From: DATDMG01 sp036518955
Lineage (GTDB): Bacteria > Actinomycetota > Actinomycetes > Actinomycetales > Kineosporiaceae
Assembly: GCA_036518955.1 (NCBI GenBank)
Contig: DATDMG010000123.1
Location: forward strand, 1-12,643
Length of the DNA: 12,643 bases
Direction of reading: 5' to 3'
Shown here: positions 6,856-12,238 of the stretch, in pieces
Layout: every line of letters starts with the position of its first letter
How positions within the stretch are numbered: position 1 is the stretch's first letter
Program-made: the position numbers and the translations under genes
The notes under the pieces: model-generated
Database searches by the model: none
Told to the model about the DNA's origin: nothing
The model's input: the letters and a program-made list of their open reading frames with translations, nothing else

Positions 6856-7620
6856 TCAGGTGGGCCGTCGCAGCACCAGGGCGACGTCCGTCACGGTGAA
6901 CAGGAACCGCCCGGCCTCGGCCATCCGCACCAGGTTCTGCACCCAGCCGCGGGCCTTCGGCGCCAGTTCCTGGTCCTCCTGAACGCTGGCCAGCACCCCG
7001 CGGGCGACCTTCCAGCCGACGGAGTCGGGATCGAAGCGCTGATGGCAGTCGGCCCAGGTGTCGACCGTGACGATCTCGAAGGGGGCGGCGTCGGCCAGCC
7101 CGAGCAGCTTGCGGCCCATGAACCCGTCGGCCCGCTGGGCGAACCGGGGCGGCGTCGAGACGAACCGGTCGACGAGGAGCCGGGTGAGGGCGTCGTCGTC
7201 GGAGGCGAACAGCACCGTGTCCCAGTCGCTGTGGGCGAGCACCAGGAGGCCGCCCGGGCGGAGGACCCGGTAGCTGTCGGCCACGTGGGCGCGGGCGTCG
7301 GCGACGTGCTCGGCGACGTTCACCGAGACCACCCGGTCGAGCGTGCCGTCCGGGAACGGCAGCGGCTCGTCCAGATCAGCGATCACGGAGCGGACCCGCT
7401 CGTCGTGCAGCACGTCGTCGTCCAGGCCCGACGCGGTGTCCACGGCGTGGATGCGCAGCGGCCCGCGGGCGGCGGCCAGGATGGCCCGTACGGTCCGGCC
7501 GTAGCCGGTGGCGAGGTCGGCGACCTCGAGGGTCCGCCGGTCGGGCAGCGGTTCCAGCCGGGCCAACTCGGCGATCCGGTCATGACGTCCCACGGCTTGC
7601 AGGCTAGCGTCGGCAGCCAT
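6856..7620 (-). CDS. Class I SAM-dependent methyltransferase, substrate unknown
   Basis: A 254-aa protein with the Rossmann-type methyltransferase core. EVADLATGYGRTVRAI (32-47) is motif I (a variant of the usual DxGxGxG), with acidic Asp61 at the end of strand 2. LPFPDGTLDRVVSVNVAEHV (87-106) covers motifs II/III, and RVLRPGGLLVLAHSDWDTVLF (118-138) is the post-core strand typical of Methyltransf_11/25 enzymes. The SDWDTVLFASDD stretch recurs in a group of small-molecule methyltransferases, but I cannot assign a substrate. The ATG at 7620 overlaps the ATG of the divergent DUF2520 gene within a CATG; a GTG at codon 10 is the only nearby alternative and has no better ribosome site. Upstream open frame to 7959 is the antisense shadow of the DUF2520 gene and is excluded. 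Confidence 0.75.
   Translation of the reverse strand: MAADASLQAVGRHDRIAELARLEPLPDRRTLEVADLATGYGRTVRAILAAARGPLRIHAVDTASGLDDDVLHDERVRSVIADLDEPLPFPDGTLDRVVSVNVAEHVADARAHVADSYRVLRPGGLLVLAHSDWDTVLFASDDDALTRLLVDRFVSTPPRFAQRADGFMGRKLLGLADAAPFEIVTVDTWADCHQRFDPDSVGWKVARGVLASVQEDQELAPKARGWVQNLVRMAEAGRFLFTVTDVALVLRRPT
7582..7610 (+). promoter_or_regulatory. Promoter of the DUF2520 gene, probably leaderless
   Basis: A -35-like ATGACG (7582-7587) and a -10 TAGCGT (7605-7610) are separated by exactly 17 nt, and the -10 ends 8 nt before the ATG at 7619. TAGCGT fits the actinomycete TANNNT pattern. No Shine-Dalgarno is visible before the ATG, so transcription probably starts at or next to it. The promoter sits inside the first codons of the divergent methyltransferase. 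Confidence 0.6.
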
Positions 7621-8572
7621 GACGCACGGCTCGGACCCCCGCACTCCCGCCACGCTCCCCGCCGAGCGCCGCCCCGGCCGGCTGGGGGTGGGGGTGGTCG
7701 GGGCCGGGCGGGTCGGCGCGGTGCTGGGGAGCGCCCTGCGCGCGGCCGGGCACGCCATGGTCGGGGTGACCGCCGTCTCGGCCGCGAGCCGGGAGCGGGC
7801 CGAGGTGATGCTGCCCGCCGTCCCGGTGCTCGAGCTCCCGGACGTCGTCGAGCGCGCCGAGCTGGTGCTGCTCGCCGTGCCGGACGACGCGTTGCCCGGG
7901 CTGGTGGACGGCCTCGCCGCGACCGGGGCGTGGCAGGCCGGCCAGATCGTCGTCCACACCAGCGGCCGCTACGGCTGGCGGGTGCTCGGGCCGGCGGCCG
8001 CGGCCGGCGGGATCCCGCTCGCGCTGCACCCCGCGATGACGTTCACCGGTACCAGCGTCGATCTGGTCCGGCTCGCGGACTGCTGTTTCGGGGTCACCGC
8101 TCCCGCACCGGTGCTACCGATCGCGCAGGCGCTCGTGGTGGAGATGGGCGCCGAGCCCGTCGTGGTGGCGGAGGAGGCGCGCCCGCTCTACCACGCGGCT
8201 CTCGCGCACACCGCGAACCACCTGGTGACGCTGGTCGCGCAGGGGCTCGACCTGCTCCGGGCGGCCGGCGTCGACGCCGGGGACCGGGTGCTCGCCCCGC
8301 TGCTCTCGGCGGCACTGGACAACGCGCTGCGGCACGGCGACGCGGCGCTCACCGGCCCGGTGGCCCGTGGCGACGACGGCACTGTCGCCGCGCACGTGGC
8401 CGCGCTCCGCGCCAGCGGTGTCCCGGGTGTCGGCGCCACCTACCGGGTGCTGGCCCGGGCGACCGCCGACCGCGCGCTGGCCGGCGGCCGGCTCAAGCCG
8501 GCCGACGCCGGGGCATTGCTGGCGGCGCTGGCGGAACCGCCCCCGACCCAGGCTCCGCCGGGGGCCGGCTGA
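7619..8572 (+). CDS. Rossmann-fold/DUF2520 protein, candidate ketopantoate reductase
   Basis: A 317-aa protein. GVGVVGAGRVGAVLG (23-37) is an NAD(P)-binding GxGxxG loop of the ProC/6-phosphogluconate-dehydrogenase type. VLLAVPDDAL and VVHTSGRYG follow as further Rossmann strands. The second half carries DUF2520 signatures: LALHPAMTF around His137 and YHAALAHTANHLVTL around Tyr191-His192, with a helical C-terminus. Related genes sit directly before panC in many actinobacteria (Rv3603c before panC in Mycobacterium tuberculosis, from memory). The alternative ketopantoate reductase PanG of Francisella and Enterococcus belongs, as I recall, to this family, so NADPH-dependent reduction of ketopantoate is the best guess. 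About 20 residues precede the conserved core; the ATG is supported by the -10 element 8 nt upstream. The last residues are Pro/Gly-rich. Function is inferred; family membership is well supported. Confidence 0.82.
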   Translation: MTHGSDPRTPATLPAERRPGRLGVGVVGAGRVGAVLGSALRAAGHAMVGVTAVSAASRERAEVMLPAVPVLELPDVVERAELVLLAVPDDALPGLVDGLAATGAWQAGQIVVHTSGRYGWRVLGPAAAAGGIPLALHPAMTFTGTSVDLVRLADCCFGVTAPAPVLPIAQALVVEMGAEPVVVAEEARPLYHAALAHTANHLVTLVAQGLDLLRAAGVDAGDRVLAPLLSAALDNALRHGDAALTGPVARGDDGTVAAHVAALRASGVPGVGATYRVLARATADRALAGGRLKPADAGALLAALAEPPPTQAPPGAG

Positions 8573-8607
8573 CGCCCGGCGTGGTCCCCCGCGGCGACGG
8601 ATCCGGA

Positions 8608-8634
8608 CCTCGATCACCTCGATCACCTCGACGC
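8608..8634 (+). repeat. 9-bp tandem repeat upstream of panC
   Basis: CCTCGATCA occurs twice without a gap (8608-8616, 8617-8625), followed by the related CCTCGACGC. It lies in the 182-bp gap between the DUF2520 gene and panC, about 62 nt before the -10-like TAGCGT. It could be a regulator-binding array or a slippage repeat; sequence alone does not decide. Confidence 0.55.
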
Positions 8635-8651
8635 CGGCGACGGCGATCGCT

Positions 8652-8679
8652 GGCCGGTATGCCTGGCCCGGCACCGGCC
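8652..8679 (+). other. Inverted repeat upstream of the panC promoter
   Basis: GGCCGGT (8652-8658) and ACCGGCC (8673-8679) are perfect complements 14 nt apart. The repeat ends 16 nt before the -10-like TAGCGT, so it covers the place where a -35 would lie. It could be an operator, or a weak terminator for the DUF2520 transcript. Confidence 0.35.
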
Positions 8680-8695
8680 GCCGCCGTCCGGGCGG

Positions 8696-8701
8696 TAGCG
8701 T
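8696..8701 (+). promoter_or_regulatory. -10-like TAGCGT upstream of panC
   Basis: The same hexamer as in the DUF2520 promoter, 53 nt before the panC start. No good -35 is found 16-18 nt upstream, where the sequence is the inverted repeat's right arm. Transcription from here would give a leader of about 45 nt that includes a 5-codon frame (8721-8738) and the panC ribosome-binding site. Confidence 0.35.
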
Positions 8702-8720
8702 GGCGGGGCTCCGGCGACCG

Positions 8721-8738
8721 ATGGGGTGCGCCGTCTGA
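8721..8738 (+). other. Five-codon frame in the panC leader
   Basis: ATG-GGG-TGC-GCC-GTC-TGA encodes Met-Gly-Cys-Ala-Val and ends 16 nt before the panC GTG. It has no clear ribosome-binding site of its own. It is recorded because it falls between the candidate -10 and panC; chance is the most likely explanation. Confidence 0.15.
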
Positions 8739-8739
8739 T

Positions 8740-8747
8740 GGGAGGGG
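8740..8747 (+). promoter_or_regulatory. Ribosome-binding site that fixes the panC start
   Basis: GGGAGGGG lies 7 nt before the GTG at 8755 and is the strongest Shine-Dalgarno of the panC region. It favours the GTG over the in-frame ATG at 8764. The open frame that extends some 2.4 kb upstream has no such site and is antisense or out-of-frame to real genes. Confidence 0.7.
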
Positions 8748-8754
8748 TGCGGCG

Positions 8755-9669
8755 GTGACCGACATGGCCGAGGCACGCGAGACCCCGGCGGTACCGGCGG
8801 GGCTGGTGCTCGCCCGCACCCGCGGCGAACTGGCCCCGGTTCGGGCGGCCCTGCGCGGCCGGGTCGCGGTCGTGATGACGATGGGCGCGCTGCACGAGGG
8901 ACACGCGACGCTCTTCCGCCGGGCCACGGAGCGGTTCGACACGGTGATCGCCACGATCTTCCTGAACCCGCTCCAGTTCGGACCGCACGAGGACCTGGCC
9001 AAGTACCCGCGCATGCTCGACGCGGACCTGGAGCTCTGCACGCGGGAGGGCGTCGACGTCGTGTTCGCGCCGTCCCCCGACGTGGTGTACCCGGACGGCG
9101 ACCCCGGGGTGATGGTCAGCTCCGGGCGGCTGGGGTCCGTGCTCGAGGGGGCGAGCCGGCCCGGGCACTTCGACGGGGTGCTCACGGTGGTCGCCAAGCT
9201 TCTGCACCTGACGCGCCCGGACGCCGCCTTCTTCGGTCAGAAGGATGCCCAGCAGCTGCTGCTGATCCGGCGGATGGTGCGAGACCTCGACTTCGGGGTC
9301 GAGATCGTCGCGGTCCCGACCGTGCGGGAGCCGGATGGCCTGGCGATGAGCAGCCGCAACACCTACCTGACGCCGCTCGACCGGGAGGTGGCGCTCACCC
9401 TCCCCCGGGCGCTGCGGGCCGGCACGGTCCACGCCTGCGAAGGGGCCAGCGCGATCCGGCGCGCGGCGCGCGACGTCCTCGTCCGGGAACCGCTCTGTCG
9501 GGTCGACTACCTGGTGCTCGTGCACCCGGACACCCTGGACGACGTCCCGGAGTGGTACCGCGGCGAGGCGCTCCTCGCGGTGGCCGCTCGGGTCGGGACC
9601 ACCCGGTTGATCGACAATGTCCTGGTGGCGGTGGGGCACGAGAACCACGACGGGCAGCCGCCGTCCTGA
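8755..9669 (+). CDS. panC: Pantothenate synthetase (pantoate-beta-alanine ligase)
   Basis: A 304-aa enzyme of the expected length that joins pantoate and beta-alanine with ATP to make pantothenate, the precursor of coenzyme A, in the cytoplasm. The nucleotide-binding TMGALHEGH (42-50) contains Met43, His47 and His50. FLNPLQFG (69-76) provides the pantoate-contacting Asn and Gln. GASRPGHFDGVLTVVAKL, FGQKDAQQLLLIRRM and the C-terminal MSSRNTYL complete the conserved set, including the Lys of the KD pair and the Ser-Ser-Arg-Asn loop. All catalytic positions I can check are intact. FGQKD replaces the more usual FGEKD. It follows the DUF2520 gene at 182 bp and is followed after 138 bp by the nadC-like gene. 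No panD or panB is in the window. Confidence 0.95.
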   Translation: MTDMAEARETPAVPAGLVLARTRGELAPVRAALRGRVAVVMTMGALHEGHATLFRRATERFDTVIATIFLNPLQFGPHEDLAKYPRMLDADLELCTREGVDVVFAPSPDVVYPDGDPGVMVSSGRLGSVLEGASRPGHFDGVLTVVAKLLHLTRPDAAFFGQKDAQQLLLIRRMVRDLDFGVEIVAVPTVREPDGLAMSSRNTYLTPLDREVALTLPRALRAGTVHACEGASAIRRAARDVLVREPLCRVDYLVLVHPDTLDDVPEWYRGEALLAVAARVGTTRLIDNVLVAVGHENHDGQPPS

Positions 9670-9733
9670 GCCGCACCACGCGATGACCACCAACCATCAC
9701 GGTCTGCTGTCGCTTGATCGCACAGTGTTCGGA

Positions 9734-9739
9734 TAGGGT
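9734..9739 (+). promoter_or_regulatory. -10-like TAGGGT before the nadC-like gene
   Basis: TAGGGT fits TANNNT and lies 68 nt before the ATG at 9808. TTGATC at 9714-9719 looks like a -35 but the spacer would be only 14 nt, too short for a usual sigma-70-type promoter, so this assignment is weak. If used, the leader would be roughly 60 nt and contain the long inverted repeat at 9746-9786. Confidence 0.35.
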
Positions 9740-9745
9740 GACGGT

Positions 9746-9786
9746 GACGCGCGACGGCTGGAGGCTGGAGTGGCCTCCGGCGCGTC
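9746..9786 (+). other. Long hairpin in the leader of the nadC-like gene
   Basis: GCTGGAGGC (9758-9766) and GCCTCCGGC (9773-9781 region) form a stem of about 9 bp with a T-G pair, and GACGC upstream pairs with GCGTC downstream to extend it past an internal bulge. An alternative pairing is GACGCGC (9746-9752) with GCGCGTC (9780-9786). The structure ends about 10 nt before the GAGAGGGG ribosome-binding site. It may be a terminator for panC readthrough, or a leader control element. No known riboswitch class fits. Confidence 0.4.
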
Positions 9787-9796
9787 CGAGCCGGCT

Positions 9797-9804
9797 GAGA
9801 GGGG
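9797..9804 (+). promoter_or_regulatory. Ribosome-binding site of the nadC-like gene
   Basis: GAGAGGGG precedes the ATG at 9808 with 3 nt after its last G (5 nt after GAGAGG), which supports this start over any downstream GTG. Confidence 0.6.
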
Positions 9805-9807
9805 TCG

Positions 9808-10746
9808 ATGAGCCGTCACCGCGCGCTCGACAGTCCCCGGGCCCCCTGGCAGCCGGGCACTCGGGAGGCCCTGGCCGCGGTGGGCCTGGACCCCGGCTGG
9901 GTGCACGAGTTCGTGCTCCGAGCCCTGTCCGAGGAGCTGGGCCCGCGCTGGATCGACGTCACCACGGCCGCGACGGTCCCGGTCGACGAGGACGCCCGCG
10001 CCGAGGTCCACGCCCATCAGGGTGGCGTGGCCTGCGGACTGCTTCTGCTCCCGGTCGTCCTCGCCGAGGCCGCCGCCCGGTTCGGCCTGCCGGTGCCGGT
10101 CGCGCGCCTGCTGGTGGCGGACGGCGCGCGAGTCCGGCGCGGAGAGGTGCTCGCCGAGCTGCGCGGCCCGGCCCGGGTGCTCCTCACCGCCGAGCGCACC
10201 GCGCTGAACATCGTCCGGCACCTGTCCGGTGTCGCGACCGTCGCGGCGCGGTGGGTGGAGGCGCTCGAGGGCACCGGCGCCCGCCTGCTCGACACCCGGG
10301 CCACCACGCCCGGGCTGCGCCCGCTGGAGCGCTACGCCGTCCGTTGTGGGGGCGGCAGCAACGGGCGCGCCGGCCTCTACGACGCCGCGCACGTCACCGT
10401 CGCCCACACCCTGGCCGCGGGCTCGGTGGAGCGAGCGCTGGACGGCGTCCGCCGCCGGCTGCCCGACGTCCTGGTCCAGATCGACGTCAGGACTCCGCTG
10501 GAGGCCGTCGAGGCGGTGCTCGCCGGTGCCCGGTTCGTGGTCTGCGAGGGGATGACTCCCGAGGTGCTGGCCAGCGCGGTCCGGCAGGTCCGGGCAGCGA
10601 CCCCGGAGCCGGTGGAGATCGCGGTCTCTGGGGTGGCCGACCTCGACCGGGCCGGCGAATGCGCGCAGGCCGGTGTCGACCACCTCTACGTCGACATCGT
10701 GACGCAGCAGGCCCAGATGCTCGATCTGGCCTTCGTCGTGGCCTGA
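9808..10746 (+). CDS. NadC (quinolinate phosphoribosyltransferase) homologue with altered active site
   Basis: A 312-aa protein with the NadC fold signatures: DVTTAATVP (50-58), the swivelling N-terminal domain, AERTALNIVRHLSGVAT (128-144), TTPGLRPLERYAVRCGGG (166-183), GSVERAL (205-211), and a C-terminal barrel. NadC makes nicotinate mononucleotide from quinolinate and PRPP. Here the substrate ligands are largely gone: the family's RKTTPG reads RATTPG (Ala165), GGGxNHR reads GGGSNGR (Gly186), and the LIKDNH Lys is Thr197 with the following Asp-Asn also lost. The EVE pair reads QID (224-226), LDN reads CEG (246-248), and VSGG reads VSGV (273-276). Arg130, Arg164 and Arg187 remain. The frame is continuous and flanking motifs are intact, so this is not a sequencing frameshift. 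No nadB, nadA or coaX is adjacent. It may be a non-catalytic partner or a phosphoribosyltransferase with another substrate; a true NadC would have to be elsewhere. Confidence 0.85.
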   Translation: MSRHRALDSPRAPWQPGTREALAAVGLDPGWVHEFVLRALSEELGPRWIDVTTAATVPVDEDARAEVHAHQGGVACGLLLLPVVLAEAAARFGLPVPVARLLVADGARVRRGEVLAELRGPARVLLTAERTALNIVRHLSGVATVAARWVEALEGTGARLLDTRATTPGLRPLERYAVRCGGGSNGRAGLYDAAHVTVAHTLAAGSVERALDGVRRRLPDVLVQIDVRTPLEAVEAVLAGARFVVCEGMTPEVLASAVRQVRAATPEPVEIAVSGVADLDRAGECAQAGVDHLYVDIVTQQAQMLDLAFVVA

Positions 10747-10758
10747 CCCGCCGACGTC

Positions 10759-10789
10759 GGCCGGGCCCGATCCCGGTCCGGGCCCGGCC
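10759..10789. terminator. Strong GC hairpin between convergent genes
   Basis: GGCCGGGCCCG (10759-10769) and CGGGCCCGGCC (10779-10789) are perfect 11-nt complements around a 9-nt loop. The hairpin begins 12 nt after the nadC-like stop codon and lies before the end of the convergent glycosyltransferase, so it could end transcripts from both strands. A 10-bp palindrome CCGACGTCGG (10751-10760) abuts it. Confidence 0.6.
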
Positions 10790-10817
10790 CCGATCCCGGT
10801 CCGGGCCCGGCCCCGAT
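10769..10817. repeat. 23-bp tandem repeat, two copies plus a start of a third
   Basis: A 23-bp unit beginning GATCCCGGTCC is repeated exactly at 10769-10791 and 10792-10814, then a third GAT begins and diverges. The repeat duplicates the right arm of the terminator hairpin. Just beyond, a 12-bp unit GCCGAC(C/G)TCAGC is also tandemly repeated (10818-10829, 10830-10841) and runs into the stop region of the glycosyltransferase gene. Slipped replication at a hairpin is the simplest origin. Confidence 0.75.
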
Positions 10818-10836
10818 GCCGACCTCAGCGCCGACG

Positions 10837-11940
10837 TCAGCGCCGGTCGATCCCGAGCAGGCGCTCGTAGAGGGCTCGCAGGGTCTCCGCGACCCGGACG
10901 CGCTCGGCCCACCGCTGCTCCGGGTCGGCTCGGCGCGCCGGCTCGTGCAGGGCCGTCCGCAGCGCGCCGGTCAGCGACTCGGCGAGCTCGTCGACGTCGT
11001 CGCTCACCGTGTACGTCAGGCACGGCTGCTGACCGGCGGCGTGCACGTGGCCGGGGAGCAACGGCTTGGTTCCGAGGTCGGCGCACGCCTCGGGCCACAC
11101 CGAGTGGGATCCGTGCAGGCCGGGGACGACCGACACGTCCAGGGCGAACAGGTGGTCCCACAGCTGTGCGTCGCTGAACGGGCGGTGCAGGCGTAGCCCG
11201 CCCCCGGCGTCCCGGACGAGCCGTTCCACCCGGTGGAGGTTCTCCGCGTTGTACGTCGACGACCCGGGATCGAGCACCGTCTCGTGGGCGTTCACCGCGA
11301 GCTGGACGCCGGGCACCTCGCGGCACGCCCGGGTCAGCGCGTCGACGAGCAGCACCGGCTCGATCGGCACCTGCAGCGCGGCGAGGTGCAGGCCGACCCG
11401 GAGCCTCTGGCTGCGGGGGGAGCGGGCCTGGCGCATCCGGACGAAGTCGACCACGTGCGGGTGCGGCAGTACCAGGGGCTCCACGCCCCACCGGCGCCGC
11501 ATCTCGTCCGCCGCGCTCTCGGTCAGCGTGACGACGGCGTCCGCCTCCGGCACCAGCTGGTCGAGCTGCGCCGCGTACAGGCGCGGATCCGACCCGGACG
11601 GGTCGCTCAGGTGGTACCCGGTGACGACGAGAGGAACGCCGGTGCGCTTGACGACGGCGGTGGCCTCGGCGATCTGCCGGGGATGGTGCTGCGGGTGGAG
11701 GCCCTGCACGTGGACGACGTCGATCGTGTCGAGGTGGGCCCGCAACCAGGTCGGGGTGAAGGCGGCCCCGCGCGAGGCGGCGCCCGGCAACCCCACCGTC
11801 GGCCGGTAGACGGCGTCCACTCCTTCCGGGTGGCTCAGGTGCCGGGCGTACAGCCCCCGACCCGGCAGCGTCGCCACGGAGATCGTCGGCCTGCCCTCCC
11901 AAGCGGCACTGGCGCGGCGACGGCGGCGAGAGGGGGACAT
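10837..11940 (-). CDS. GT-B fold glycosyltransferase (GT4-like)
   Basis: A 367-aa protein. A basic N-terminus (RRRRR, 5-9) is followed by an N-terminal Rossmann domain with DVVHVQGLHPQHHP (74-87), VPLVVTGYHLSDPSG (102-116) and ADAVVTLTESAADEM (133-147). A C-terminal domain begins near LRVGLHLAAL (180-189), with HRPFSDAQLWDHLFALDVSVVPG (252-274). HGSHSVWPEACADLG (276-290) takes the place of the GT4 nucleotide-sugar E-x7-E motif: Glu284 is kept and the first Glu is His276. I recall similar H-G-(S/T)-H-S-x-W-x-E sequences in actinobacterial glycosyltransferases, so it is probably a subfamily trait. Donor and acceptor are unknown. The ATG at 11940 is chosen because GGAGG lies exactly 6 nt before it; the frame opens 21 codons earlier without such a site. 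No signal peptide or membrane segment is seen. Confidence 0.78.
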   Translation of the reverse strand: MSPSRRRRRASAAWEGRPTISVATLPGRGLYARHLSHPEGVDAVYRPTVGLPGAASRGAAFTPTWLRAHLDTIDVVHVQGLHPQHHPRQIAEATAVVKRTGVPLVVTGYHLSDPSGSDPRLYAAQLDQLVPEADAVVTLTESAADEMRRRWGVEPLVLPHPHVVDFVRMRQARSPRSQRLRVGLHLAALQVPIEPVLLVDALTRACREVPGVQLAVNAHETVLDPGSSTYNAENLHRVERLVRDAGGGLRLHRPFSDAQLWDHLFALDVSVVPGLHGSHSVWPEACADLGTKPLLPGHVHAAGQQPCLTYTVSDDVDELAESLTGALRTALHEPARRADPEQRWAERVRVAETLRALYERLLGIDRR

Positions 11941-11946
11941 GGTCGA

Positions 11947-11951
11947 CCTCC
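11947..11951 (-). promoter_or_regulatory. Ribosome-binding site that fixes the glycosyltransferase start
   Basis: On the minus strand GGAGG is followed by 6 nt and then ATG (11940-11938). This decides against the upstream in-frame ATG at 12003. Confidence 0.75.
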
Positions 11952-11962
11952 GCTGTTCGTGG

Positions 11963-11984
11963 CGGGTCAGCTTGGCCTGACCCG
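11963..11984. promoter_or_regulatory. Inverted repeat in the glycosyltransferase leader
   Basis: CGGGTCAG and CTGACCCG are perfect 8-nt complements around a 6-nt centre. The repeat lies 12 nt before the ribosome-binding site of the glycosyltransferase, downstream of a minus-strand TTGACT (12025-12020) that could be a -35. The -10 is uncertain (TAGTGG at 11998-11993 would give a 21-nt spacer). It could be an operator or a leader hairpin controlling the glycosyltransferase. Confidence 0.4.
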
Positions 11985-12044
11985 GCGCTTCGCCACTAGG
12001 CATCCCCCGTCCGGCAATCAGTCAATCCTCATTTGGGTGGCTTT

Positions 12045-12050
12045 TAGCGT
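12045..12050 (+). promoter_or_regulatory. -10-like TAGCGT before a 28-codon frame
   Basis: TAGCGT ends 8 nt before an ATG at 12059, the same spacing as in the DUF2520 promoter. No convincing -35 is visible 17-18 nt upstream. It lies in the least GC-rich stretch of the window. Confidence 0.3.
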
Positions 12051-12058
12051 CGAGAGCC

Positions 12059-12145
12059 ATGGTGCCTGGGAGGTCAAGCCACGCTTTCGGCCGGTCGATG
12101 GACCCCTGTACGCCGCAGATGGTTACTCGTAGTTCATCGCCCTGA
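12059..12145 (+). CDS. Possible 28-aa leaderless small protein
   Basis: An ATG at 12059 opens a 28-codon frame ending at TGA 12143-12145. The peptide begins MVPGRSSHAFG and is polar with no known motif. The only support is the TAGCGT 8 nt upstream and the lack of any other gene here. Third positions do not show the strong G/C bias of the real genes, which argues against coding. It might be a regulatory leader peptide or chance. Confidence 0.15.
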   Translation: MVPGRSSHAFGRSMDPCTPQMVTRSSSP

Positions 12146-12164
12146 TCCCCGGGATCCGTAGCGT
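12144..12164 (+). promoter_or_regulatory. Inverted repeat plus TAGCGT before the right-edge gene
   Basis: GATCCC (12144-12149) and GGGATC (12151-12156) are perfect complements around one C, and end 2 nt before TAGCGT (12159-12164), a -10-like hexamer about 80 nt before the ATG at 12245. A repeat filling the spacer of a promoter is a usual place for a repressor operator. No -35 is recognisable. Confidence 0.3.
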
Positions 12165-12231
12165 CACTGTCGTGCACTCGCACCGTATGGCGCACCGCCG
12201 TCCCGCTCCGGGGAGCTGGGGCGGCTGGAGC

Positions 12232-12238
12232 AAAGGAG
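12232..12238 (+). promoter_or_regulatory. Ribosome-binding site of the right-edge gene
   Basis: AAAGGAG lies 6 nt before the ATG at 12245, one of the best Shine-Dalgarno sequences in the window. It fixes the start of this otherwise unrecognised gene. Confidence 0.7.

Noticed and set aside
6292..8754. Long upstream extension of the panC reading frame.
   Set aside because: It runs out of frame through the dehydrogenase, antisense through the methyltransferase, and out of frame through DUF2520. The translation is low-complexity, and the GGGAGGGG-GTG at 8755 gives the proper PanC start.
9789..9807. GGCTGAGAGGGG before the nadC-like gene resembles the CTGAGA part of a TPP riboswitch.
   Set aside because: The second half of the TPP aptamer (CCTGAT and GCG-AGGGA segments) is absent downstream, and the coding region begins 12 nt after CTGAG. 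The sequence is better explained as a ribosome-binding site.
10285..10410. A local frameshift as the reason for the NadC active-site changes.
   Set aside because: Conserved residues on both sides of each change (TTPGLR, GGG, GSVERAL) are in the same frame, and the changes need several base substitutions each, so the altered residues are genuine as given.
11941..12003. Glycosyltransferase start at the upstream ATG (12003).
   Set aside because: No ribosome-binding site precedes it, and the inverted repeat at 11963-11984 lies within that stretch, whereas GGAGG is ideally placed before the ATG at 11940.
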